A stretch of DNA of 64,000 nucleotides from Bemisia tabaci (taxonomy: Eukaryota; Arthropoda; Insecta; Hemiptera; Aleyrodidae): assembly GCF_918797505.1 (NCBI RefSeq), contig NC_092797.1, positions 39,631,372 through 39,695,371 on the forward strand. Reading direction: 5' to 3'. The position numbers and the translations under genes were made by a program. Positions 10,495 through 21,111 of this stretch are shown in pieces. The notes under the pieces were generated by a model. That model was not told where the DNA came from. It was given only the letters and a program-made list of their open reading frames with translations, and ran no database searches. Positions within the stretch are counted from its first letter, which is position 1; each line of letters starts with the position of its first letter.

Positions 10495-10641
10495 ATGCGC
10501 GCATGGAAAGCATTTTGGTTCTTTCTTGGACCACTTACCTGCATTGTTCAGGTCCGGCCAAATTCATTGCAGGCGTCAGAGCGTGAACAGGCACAACGAC
10601 ATCGCTCGGATATTATGCAATCCCGTCCAACAATCATATGA
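10495..10641 (+). CDS. Possible small ORF with signal-peptide-like start (weak)
   Basis: A 48-codon frame begins MRAWKAFWFFLGPLTCIVQ, which has the basic start and hydrophobic core of a signal peptide, and then turns hydrophilic before TGA at 10639-10641. The local sequence is more GC-rich than its surroundings. There is no homology I recognise and no clear splice partner. On the opposite strand the sequence CAATGCAG|GTAAGT could be a splice donor, so this may instead be part of a minus-strand transcript such as the gene X 5' region. This is a weak call. Confidence 0.15.
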   Translation: MRAWKAFWFFLGPLTCIVQVRPNSLQASEREQAQRHRSDIMQSRPTII

Positions 10642-10956
10642 GGACTCTCTATTAGACGATTAGACTTTCTGTGCGTTGATGAGCTGGATATTTTAAAAAT
10701 AACTTTAAGTGATCGAAATTGTTTCAAAATATTTTTTTAAAAATTCGGGCACTGCGCATTGTCAGGGGAAAGTGCCTTTATAGGGAGATTAGAGCCACGG
10801 GGCCCCATGGAGGGACTTAGGGCCCAAAAAGGGCGGAGCTTTGTTTTGGTTTTTGAGGATGGGAGGAGGGTCATGGCCAACCACACTTGCTGCCAACCTT
10901 ACTACATCTAAGACGATGTTTCTCAAAAAGAGGACTTGATTAGCCGTAAAACCATG

Positions 10957-11188
10957 CACTGGAAAAAAAAAAAAAGACATTAGATCTAGAGTCCAGACTC
11001 TTAAAAACATCGACAAGAAAAAGTACTCTCGATTCAATCAGAATCTCGCTTAAATCAAGAACCGAGCCTCTTAATTTAAGCGGATTTCGTTTTGATTCAA
11101 GCAAAAATCCGATTGAATCAAGAGTATTTTTTCTTGTCAACGTTTTCAAGAGTCTGGACTCTAGATCCAATGTGTTTTTTTTCCAGTG
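10957..11188. repeat. Family B MITE, copy 2
   Basis: This is a nearly perfect palindrome from CACTGGAAAAAAA to TTTTTTTTCCAGTG. The arms share GATCTAGAGTCCAGACTCTT and its inverse, and an inner CAAGAACCGAGCCTCTTAA region. It matches the copies at 2843 and 17189. Confidence 0.9.
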
Positions 11189-11571
11189 CAAGTAAATACG
11201 TCGTAGTAATGCATTTGAGTAAAGTTCTCGGCAAATAAAATTATATTTTTGGTCATTTTGTATTTACATTTATTGACATCGTCCGCCATTTTTGGGTCCT
11301 AGAAGCCTAAGATGGCTGAGCCATGGTAACCGAAGTGGCCATACTCTCCCTATAAAGGTACTCCGGAGGAGAGGTTCTATTTTAGTGTCAAATATAGTCA
11401 TTTCACACGCGTATAACATCATCAATAATGCAAATTTTGGTTCGTAGTCTAGACCCGATGCTCTTAAGAGTAATGGGAATTCGTGATCAAAAACCGAGAG
11501 GCGACATTTCCGGGCTTAAATTGGTATTTTTGTGACGCTGATTAATGGAAGTCTCCACCTGAAAGGCCCTT

Positions 11572-11649
11572 TTGCGTAAAACTCCATCACATTTGAATAT
11601 CGATAGACATTTGCGTAAAACTCCATCACATTTGAATATCGATAGACAT
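11572..11649. repeat. Tandem repeat, 2 copies of 39 bp
   Basis: The unit starting TTGCGTAAAACTCCATCACA and ending ATATCGATAGACAT is repeated exactly with a 39-bp offset (G of TTGCG at 11574 and 11613). It is probably a recent slip or duplication. No gene context. Confidence 0.9.
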
Positions 11650-12090
11650 CACTTCAGAAGTTTCAGAAAGAAGTTGTCCGGTATGGTGACGCCTGGATAC
11701 AACCACTCGTTCCCTTTGGATGTACAAATTGCATACTTAAATATTGAAGGGGCCATTTCAGGCGGCGCCTATGGATGCAACTCAAAACTCTTTTTCCTAA
11801 TTCAAATGACGAGACTTGGTATGTCTCTGTTAAAATTGGTACCATTGGGGACCGTGGCAATCTCTGGAAAACTATATTTACAGGTAGAGGGTCGATATCT
11901 TTGATAACAAGCCAAAATCATTTAACCAGGGAATCTAATAAAATTGACTGGAAAATACTATGTACTTTTTCAGTACCTGACCAAAAAATTCGCTACGTCA
12001 TAAGCGACAAAAATTCAGTACTTTTTCGGTTAGTACCTTTATGTAGATTATTATTTGAGTTCCTTTGATTTCATTATATTTCCGATCGCT

Positions 12091-12890
12091 TTATTTTTAA
12101 TTCTTCTTTAAAAATTATCCATTTGCTAAATACAATCCTAGCTTGAGCACACTTAAACTATAAGGTCAGAACTGCAATAGCGGCAAAGGAAAACCGACAA
12201 GGCCAGCGTGGAGGCTACCCTCAATATTAATCTTCATGCCAAGGCGCAACGATACAACTATTCGTACTCTTCGGAATGCGTGAGGTATCACGCCACAATT
12301 GAAGGCGTTTTCGAAACTGCCAACTTTCCATATCGGGACTCTCGAGTCTCGTGTCACATAAAATTCGGAGAGTGAGATAATTGTAATGACTGCTCTTACG
12401 AACTAGTGCAACAGTTATGTGCACATCTCCTTGTTTTAATTTTTTGTTTACAGCTTTCGTGCCAGTTGATACTGAGAGTGTGTAATTTGCTCGACTGTGT
12501 TTTCGTTCTATTTAAGCTTTTGATACACATTTTTTACTGCACTTTCTTGTATTCTATTATTGATTTGATTTACCTTTCTAGTAGCTATATTTCTTAGTTA
12601 GTTTCCTTTTAATTATATTTCTTACCGCATGTTTATTTTTAATTATTCTTTAAAATTATCCAAGTGCTGAATACGATCCTAGCTTGAGCACTCTAAACTA
12701 TGAGGTCAAAAGTGCAACAGCGACAAAGGTAAACCGACAAGGCCAGCGCCAGCGTGCAGGCTACTTCAATATTAATCTTCCATCGCATTGATAAGGCGCA
12801 GCGATACAACTATTCGTACTCTTCGGAATGCGTGAGGTATCACGCTACAATTGAAGGCGTTTTCGAAACTGCCAACTTTCCATATCAGGA
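12091..12890. repeat. Large imperfect direct duplication (two blocks of about 250 bp)
   Basis: Blocks 12091-12338 and 12631-12890 align along their length. Shared words include AGCTTGAGCAC, ACCGACAAGGCCAGCG, ACTATTCGTACTCTTCGGAA, TGCGTGAGGTATCACGC and GGCGTTTTCGAAACTGCCAA. The offset is about 545 bp. Copies differ by small indels. No frame is conserved across both, so this is most likely an old repeat or transposon fragment and not an exon pair. Confidence 0.8.
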
Positions 12891-14868
12891 TTCATGTGTT
12901 GCATAGGGTGTCTATTAAAACTGGCTAGCAAATAGTTAGTACTTTTACAGTACTTATTTAGTACCTTTCCAACAAATTTTACACCTCATAAGCAGAAAAA
13001 TTCAGTACTTACTTTTTGGGCTCGTGAAAATGACGAAATTCGAAATTCATGCGCAAATTGCGGGTAAAGTGACGTAGCTAGGAAATTCGAAGCTCATTGG
13101 TGGCGCGAAGATCAACTGGCATTACAATGAAATACTGCATCAAGAATCATTGCGTAACGGATTGCATATTTTCCAGGCTATTTTAAAAACATCCGTGGCA
13201 TGAAGGGAAAAATTCCGAATCTTTATGGAGAATTTCAGTACTTCCGGACCGCCCTAAAAAATATCAGTATTATTTCCGGACTTTTCGGATTTTCCGGACC
13301 GATAATTCAACACATGTGAGTGGAGATAGCTATTAATAAATTATCAAGCCTCCCTTAACCATTAGATACTCGTAGAATGTGAGACTGCAATACTCTACCA
13401 GTTTTCAAGTCAAGATAAGGCCTATTATATATATACCTACCCGTCCAAGAGAAAAAAGTGGGAAACATTTTTAGAAAATGCTGCTTCTGAGTCTGCTCAT
13501 ACAATTTTTCGCCACAAGAAAGGACTCGATGCCATGGAGGACAAAATATCCACTTAATGGATACCCATACTTTAAAAATTTCATCTCATTAAATGGATCG
13601 AACTAAAAAAAATTGTAACACAAGGTCTAAGTAAATTAGTAGCTACTGTCAGGTTTTCTTTCTGAATGAATATTTTGTCTCTGGATCGCACTTACATTTC
13701 ATCGAGGTAGCCATATCGGCAGGTAAGATATTTTTTTTTGTCTACCTCACGAAAAAAAGACGCAACAAAAAAGAAGGTATACGGAATCTTAACAGCCCAC
13801 AACCCCTGATAGCATGAGCTTTACCAAATTTCTATATTGGCAAATAATGCCACGCAGATCATTGAATTAACCAACTGTTTATCCTCGACACTATGTTCAT
13901 AAGACAACCGCATTACCGATCACAATGCGAAGCATTCTGTTAATTGATCTGAATGAAGTGAATAAAAGCGAAACGTCAATAGAAAAATAGCGTTTCGGGG
14001 AAATCGTGACTAACATGAGCATGACCAATGACAGGAACTAAAGTTCATCCTAAGTATAAAACCTACCTACGTAGAAACGGATATCCAACAGCTACACTCA
14101 TTTGCAAAGTCTGGAATAATAAAAACAAATCAATTAAGTCGGAGTTATTTCCATAGTTTGAATACAGGGTGTTTTAAAATATTCTGCGAGCATGAATTTT
14201 GCGATTCATCATTCATATCTCTAGCGTGATAACTGAAGATGAAATCGACCTCCTGTCTAAATCTTCACGTTTTCTTTATTGGGAGCAATTTGAACACATT
14301 AACCTCTTTAAATTCTCTTTTGCGTTCTTTATGTAAAAAATTCCCTGATTTTTCTGCAAAAAAGCAGGAAAGAAATTAGGCACTTCAAAGGGATAAAAAA
14401 TAAGGCTGAGCGGATTTTTTTTTCTTTGGTAGTTTATTTGCATCTCTGTCTCTCGTTGACACTTTAAATTGCCCCACTTCTGTCGTCGTGCTGTAGATAT
14501 ACTGGGGGAAAAAATTAAGTATTCGTGCATTTAAAAATGTTCATGTTTCTTCGAATCATACTGTACTACAACCATAACATCAAAAAATGACACCACGATA
14601 ACAGTTCCAAGAGATTTACTTGTAGAATAAAATGAAAAAAGACTGATTATGACTGACCTACCCTTGACTTGTGATTGCTTATCGCTTTTCACCTTCTCTC
14701 TACGAAGTTTTCTCCACGAAAACAAGTGATTGGCCGTTTGAGAAATTCCCAGTCGGAGCCAAACTGGTTGGCTCATCCTCCTCTAAATTCCTCGTCATTG
14801 AGCCTTTTATCAGCTGCAATTTTACGCCGGAACCGAAATTTACCTTGTCAGTCAAGGGCAGGAGTGCT

Positions 14869-14977
14869 TATAAAGTTTAAAAAATTTTATTACCGCTAGT
14901 ATTAGTGTTGTGAAAGTGATCGGCTCCTATGTTGTGATTTGTTCCTCCTTCAATCGGCTCTCATTCTACTGCTGGAA
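14869..14977 (+). promoter_or_regulatory. Candidate TATA promoter and non-coding first exon of gene 2
   Basis: TATAAA stands at 14869-14874. An initiator-like ATTAGTG lies about 32 bp downstream (14901). Some 75 bp later comes a strong donor context GGAA|GTAAGT, at 14977/14978. The next plausible acceptor is the pyrimidine-rich TTTGATTTGTTTTCAAG just before the gene 2 ATG at 18792. If joined, this gives a leader exon and a 3.8 kb first intron holding the elements at 15330, 17189 and 17678. This is inference only; AAG is a weaker acceptor than CAG. Confidence 0.3.
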
Positions 14978-15329
14978 GTAAGTGCACTTTTAATACACAC
15001 TTGAATTACTTTTGCAGTGATCGATACATAGATACTCGAAAAAATTTTGACAATAACATGGTATATTCTCTCTCCGAATAGTTTGAAAATTTTAAGAGTT
15101 TTTTTTAAACTTGAGAATAGTAGGTATAAAATTGGAAAATTTAGTCATTTTAAAATTTTTTAATTATTTTGCAGTGAACGTTAAATGAACGGGTCCATCG
15201 TTCAGTCGTGGAAAACTGTTGCAGAGGCTGCTCTGAAAATGATTTTATAAAATTCCAAGCCGCTTTTAGTTTAAACAATAACATACATATCTAGACAGAA
15301 AGTCCTCTTGAGGCTCCTAAATATTTTTA

Positions 15330-15596
15330 ATAGTCGGTGAGACCTACCAAACCACGTATCTCGGTTTGCGACGTTTTTCCTGTCATACTTCACTTTTTAA
15401 AAGAAAAGCTACTGAAAATCAATTCTTGAAAACTTCCGTGATTTTTCTTCCCTGAAGAAGAAAACTCTGTGTAAACTTCAAAGGATGATTTTGATATGTT
15501 CTCCTTCGAAAAAATAAAATGGGAGCGGGAATTTTTCAACACCGCAAACGAGATATACGTGGTCTGGTAGTTTCACCGTCGATATACACTAGATTA
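15330..15596. repeat. Family E inverted-repeat element, copy 2
   Basis: The left side carries GGTGAGACCTACCAAACCAC and a CGTATCTCGGTTTGCGACG segment. The right side carries the inverse words AACGAGATATACGTGGTCTG and CACCGTCGATATAC. The centre shares TTCCTGTCATACTTCA and CTTCCGTGATTTTTCTTC with 3140-3420. Confidence 0.75.
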
Positions 15597-17188
15597 ACAC
15601 ATTTTTCTCAATTGAAGTTGTGGTGATAAAAAGGTGTAATATCGCATGGTTAAAGGTCTCTCTGTCTAAACGATACACTTCTAAGAAAAATAACTTTAAT
15701 CCCATACAAAGTCGTTAATTTATTTTTGAAAATAATGGGAAACAATAAAAAAAAAGATCACTGGCCAAATTTTCTTAAAAATATAACCATCGCAAAGAAT
15801 TCTTCTTCACGAGAGACCTTTAATTAGTTACCTACGTATCAAAAACAATTTAAGCGCTTAAGTCCAGTCAAACCAATCGCAACTTATTCTGTAGGGAATT
15901 TGAAATCTGGAATTCAGATTTCTCGACTCGACTCGACTCTATAGAAACTCGCTCCTTTGAAAAGTGTACTCCTGTGGAAAAATGTCCCTTTTCCGGTAGG
16001 CGAAAATTTTTTTTAAAAAATTAATAATGATGAAAATAAATAAATAAGTTAAGAAATACATAAAAATTTGAAAAATATGTTTTGAATAAATACATGATCA
16101 CTGTCTAATTCGCAAATTATTTGTATACATGAAAAAAAAGGGAGAAAAAACCACTAAAAGTTACTCCGAAGTGTAACAGGGTGATAGAATAATTAGTGTG
16201 ATGCCAGCACAATTCAACCATCCTCTTACAATTGTTATGTGTCCGACGTTTCTAGTTTCTGAGATAATAATACAGTAAAATTACAATGCCTCCCTCCTCA
16301 CCTCGAAAAAAAAATGGACTACATAATTAAAATGACCGCAATTAATTTTAATATTTTGAGTACCGTAATATACCCACTTGGGTGGTGTTTAGACAGACCC
16401 CAAGTTGAGTAGCCTATGAGCTGGGAGCCTAAACGTATGAAGAAAAGGCTATGGCTTGACGTCAGACCAGCTAAAAAGTCTGATTAAATCACTCTCCTCA
16501 GACGTCAGAAAGCTCCGAATTATAGCCACGATGTTGATTCAAAATCAATTATCTTTATCCACGTGGTGCGTTGATAAAAATAATCTTAAACCAAAATAAA
16601 GGAGTCTATATCTAAGCTGTTGGTCAAATGTTTGATCAGTATTTTTGTGTTCTTTACTGCTTTATTGATATTTAACGTATGTGCATTAGATTTCTCTTAT
16701 TTTCATCGAAAAATGCGTTACTCCATTGCAACGTTTCAACATCTCCAATTGAGTTTCATTTTTTAAATAAAACGAACCAAAATATCCCCTTGCAAAGTTC
16801 CGTGAATATTTTTGAATGAGAGAAGAAAAGTCACCAAATTATTATTATTTTCATTGATAATAGTACTTTTTTTTATTTCATTTTTTTTTTTTGTTGTTGT
16901 TGTTGCCGTAATAAACTGTTGGTTACTACTTTTAATAGATTGAAACATGAGCAGATATTTACATCGGCCATACCTACTCATCCCCCCCTCCCCTCCCAGA
17001 AAAAATAAATAAATTCAAAAATAATAATTCTGTGAAATGTTGAGAAAATTTTGTAGATAAGACAAAAAGAAAAAAAAAACTCGGAACGTCGTCGAAAAAT
17101 GATCAATTTTTTCTCACAATTAAGGAAACATTTTGCATCGTCGCAGCTCGACTAACATGCTCATTTATTTAGTTCTATATCAACCATG

Positions 17189-17413
17189 CACTGGAAAAAA
17201 ACGCATTGGATCTAGAGTCCAGACTCTTAAAAACATCAACAAGAAAAAGTACTCTTGATTCAATCAGAATCTAGCTTAATCAAGAACCAAGCCTCTTAAT
17301 TTAAGCGGATTTCGTTTTGATTCAAGCAAAAATCCGACTGAATCAGGAGTATTTTTTCTTGTCAATGTTTTCAAGAGTCTGGACTCTAGATCCAATGTGT
17401 TTTTTTTCCAGAG
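17189..17413. repeat. Family B MITE, copy 3
   Basis: It starts CACTGGAAAAAAACGCATTG, has the inverted halves around TCTAGAGTCCAGACTC, and ends TTTTTTTTCCAG. The last bases differ (CCAGAGTGG), so the right end may be slightly decayed. Confidence 0.88.
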
Positions 17414-17677
17414 TGGTCATAGAATGCTCCGATTACGCCAGTGCAAATCTCCGCTCCCGTTATGTTTTTTCAAGAAGAAAACCTATCAACCGGTTTTCTT
17501 GAGAATTTTCAATGAATATCCCTTGCTCATTCAAGAAATCACAGAAAATCTTTAGGGGATATTTGGGCTAATTTCTTTTAATAAAATCTAGCATAAGCAG
17601 AGATTTTTAAACGCTGCAATACAGATACCTACGCATTGTTCGATTCGGCCATCGATAATAATCAATACGCACATTAA

Positions 17678-18741
17678 TACCCTGGTAAAAATTGGCAGTA
17701 GTATGTGAGTTCCAAAATACTATAGCCGGCTGTACAATTTCTTATAGCCTTTTATAGCCGATGGCGATTAAGCGACAGCCAGACGATAAAGTTTATGCTA
17801 AACGCTACTGAATACGGATACTAGGACTTAGTAAGTTTTTGGACTACCGCTCTCGTTTTGTGCCGGAGTATCTTGATTTATTTTGCGAGGAAAGCTCCGT
17901 ACTTTTGAAGGATGCCTGTCATTCTTAATATGTTGGAGCGCATTAAATTTCTTATGATACTTACGCAATACCTTTGGTGTGAAATAGTTGCTTCAGACGC
18001 CGTGGCACGCTGCGGCGCGGCGGGCGGGCAGAGAGCGCGAAATGCGCATTGGCGCCTACAAACCTAACAGGGATGCTTCACGCTTTGCGCAATGCGTGAA
18101 GTATCCCTGTTAGGTTTGTAGGCGCCAGTGCGTCGCCGCGCAATGCGTGAAGTATCCCTGTTAGGTTTGTAGGCGCCAGTGCGTCGCCGCGCAATGCGTG
18201 AAGTATCCCTGTTAGGTTTGTAGGCGCCAGTGCGTCGCCGCGAAATGCGTGAAGTATCCCTGTTAGGTTTGTAGGCGCCAATGCGTCGGCGCTCCGCTTT
18301 GTATTAGGCTCTAATATTTACCTAATCTCGCGGAGTCAGCGATTTTCAACTCATGATTTTGAAATGTTTGCACACTCTGTATGGACCATCTCATTTTAAT
18401 TATTTTAATTGATGAAAAAAAATATGTTTTAAAGGAAAATATAATGTGTGTTTTGTAAATATTAAGGTAGTTCCGTATCAAACTTAATGATTTCCAAAGC
18501 ACACGAATTTTTACACAATTTCTTACAGCCTTTTATAGCCAATGGCGATAAAGTGTAAAGCCCGGCGATAGGAACTATAGCCCGACTGTATACTTTTTTA
18601 TAGCTTCGTATAGCCCGGCTATATGATTTGCTCCGCTTTCTACAGCCAGCTATATGATTTTCAATAGCCTTCTTTAGTCGGCTATAAGAACTCCTATGGT
18701 ATTTTGAAACGCAGCTCGTATCGCCAATTTTTACCAGGGTA
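17678..18741. mobile_element. 1.06 kb non-autonomous element with CCCTGG ends and TA flanks
   Basis: The left end TACCCTGGTAAAAATTGGC and the right end, inverted, are identical over 19 bases. Excluding TA on both sides leaves CCCTGG...CCAGGG with a possible TA target duplication, which would fit a Tc1/mariner-like mover. Both subterminal regions carry many short TATAGCC words (17720-17765 and 18525-18690). The centre holds a GC-rich palindrome and the 51-bp tandem repeats. No transposase frame is present. It ends about 50 bp before the gene 2 start codon. Confidence 0.75.
18050..18290. repeat. Tandem repeat (4 x 51 bp) plus inverted first unit
   Basis: AATGCGTGAAGTATCCCTGT starts at 18091, 18142 and 18193. 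A fourth copy starts at 18244, so the period is exactly 51 bp. An inverted unit (GCGCCTACAAACCTAACAGG at about 18050) precedes them and makes a long hairpin with the first direct unit. Because 51 is divisible by 3 the minus strand reads as a 17-residue repeat, but this is a by-product and not a gene. Confidence 0.92.
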
Positions 18742-18791
18742 TTTCCATTTTATCTGATTTATTCACGTTTCGTTTGATTTGTTTTCAAGGA

Positions 18792-19001
18792 ATGAAACCT
18801 GTGACAGTGCTGTTGTCAGCACTATGCATGACAGTTCTTGTCATCTCTGCCAGGGGAGCGGCGCTCTACCCTCAGCAAGAGGAGTGCGACGAAGGTGAGA
18901 CGCTAAAATTTATGTTTTCTCGTTCATATTGTGCGTAGTAACGCTTGTCGTATGTCAATATTGGTTTCAATTTGTATGCTCTCTAACAAAATATTATGTC
19001 C

Positions 19002-19037
<36 letters not shown>

Positions 19038-21069
19038 TGTCGTACACAAGCGGAACCAAAGTCTGATTATAAGGAATCAGCCTTTTGCAGCTGAACCGCT
19101 GCTAACAAAATTACCCTCCACCCTCCACCCGCATCTTTACTTCGAGGATGATTTTTCTATGAAATATCACCAATTCAATGCATTCATCGGAACAGATTGA
19201 CTGGAAAAAATTGAGGGGCTTTAAGTACGAGGCACACGAGTGCAGTTAATGCTATTACGAAAAATACGTGTCTGAAGTCTCAGAATTACATTGATCCTTA
19301 TAGCGGAAAGAAAGTTCAAACTAACTTTTTGATGCTTAAAAATTGGAATTTAGGAGCGAATTTTTCACACAGTATGCATTAAGACTAATTTTGCTGGAAG
19401 TCATTAATATCTCTAATTTTTTGAAAACTGCACTTACGAGCCTTGTCCTCCACATTCCTCAATTGTGCTTGCTCTCTTATAGCATACGAAAAAGAAAAAA
19501 AAAATCCCCGTTGAAATTCTCTGTCACTAAATTTGAAATGAATAAGGAGAAATTGCAGAAAATATTGTTGTTTACTTACTTTTTAAGAAAAAAAAATATA
19601 ACAGGAGTGGAGGCGTGCGACGTTGCAATCGGAGATAAATAGGCTCCTTTCGCGTGTAGCCATCGATGTTTGACATAAGTTGAGGAAGGCGTGTGTGAGA
19701 TAACTATTCGACCACGGATGATACGCATATTGCTGATGGGCGCAATTGAAGGCGCGCCACACTGCGACGATAACGCAATCAACGCCGCACGGTGGATCGA
19801 GTGAATAGGAGGGATCGGACAAAAGGAAACTTTATTTTTATTTTTAATACAATGGCACCTATTGGAAACCGAGGAGCTGAATTTTTCCAACTTTTTTTAA
19901 GCATACAAATAGACCGCACCCTACTGCGGGTGGTTACAAATGAATTATTGTTCTTGGATATGTTTTAGAAGTTTTTTTTTACTTAATTCACCATGCTGTT
20001 CTTATAACTGTGCGAATTCTTGCGCTGGACGTCAACTTCAATAATAAAATATTTCAAACTTTACCGTGGCAGTAACAAGAAATCATTTATTCATTTCGAT
20101 CTTTTTTAAAGTGTGAGTAACTAAATCTATTTTCAACAAAATAAAGTTTAAAAAATTAGGTTTTGGAATCTGCAGTATTTAAAAAAAATCATTGGTAATA
20201 ACCGATTGAACTTTTAATGCAGATAATCAACAGCGAACGGTGAACAACGAGGACTTTATACGGAATGCCGGATACAGAAGCAGTCAAAACACACTCCATC
20301 TAGGACCAGACGGTAGCAAATTTAGAGAACACTACGAAAAGCTGAAGCAAAAAGCTGACCAATTTGTTGGCTCATCTGGCACCATGTAAGTACAGACAAA
20401 TTGTGGATTTCAAATTATTTCCGCAAAAAAGTGATCAGTCTTTTTTTCATAAAGATAGGATGGGAGTAAAATCTTCTAACGCTGTGATCGCGGTACGATT
20501 TTTTTTCTTTTTTTCACGACTTTAACCATCGATACAGGTACTATTCCTTAATTGTTATCAAAGAGTATCCCATAAAAACTATAAACGATAATGAGGTCAA
20601 AATTTTAAGACACTCCTTGAAACTTCCTGAACTTGAAATACCCTAAAATATAGAATTTTTCGATGCACTGGAAAACATTTTAAAAAGGTATCAAATGGAG
20701 GCGGTTTTAGGGTAAGTCATGAACTTCCAACCTAAAAAACCCTGAATTAAATGAAAATAAGTAAATAGGTAGAGACATGAAATGCACAATATAACTAAAA
20801 TGACAGTTGATATGTAGCTACATGTAAGTAATTTAATCTATTTTGCACAATTACTATGTCAATTGCACTTCTTCCCAATTTCGAGCAAGACTGCTGTCGG
20901 TCTTGTTTCAAAGTTGTTATCTGATAAATAAAATCATTATTAAAAAAAAAAAAAAACCTAAAAAACCCGAGTAGCTCGCAACTTATTTATTTCTGTGCAT
21001 TAGCAGGTATTCCCATTTTGAATGATGTTTATTTTTTTCAAATTAAAAGAAAAACACTCAGCACTACTG

Positions 21070-21111
<42 letters not shown>

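Larger units (their letters stand above)
4703..14868. other. Gene-poor, transposon-rich interval upstream of gene X
   Basis: No convincing protein-coding exon was found in this interval. The missing 5' exons of gene X should be here or further right, but none could be identified by frame and splice signals. Recognisable content is listed separately: families A, B, C and D, a nested hAT-like element, tandem repeats, and duplicated blocks near 9.5 and 12 kb. The stretches 5830-6660, 9100-9460, 11200-11560 and 12900-14860 show nothing I can name. Confidence 0.5.
14978..18789. other. Gene-free interval, possibly intron 1 of gene 2
   Basis: No coding sequence was found here. It contains family E copy 2, family B copy 3 and the 1.06 kb element ending 50 bp upstream of the gene 2 start. 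Between 15600 and 17180 the DNA is AT-rich and shows nothing I can name. Confidence 0.5.

Noticed and set aside
18078..18281. Apparent 17-residue repeat protein on the minus strand
   Set aside because: The repeat period of 51 bp is divisible by 3, so any frame without stops looks like a repeat protein. It lies inside a mobile element, with no promoter or splice context.
18050..18290. CRISPR-like array
   Set aside because: The units are directly joined without unique spacers, and the setting is an animal genome, so this is a tandem repeat.
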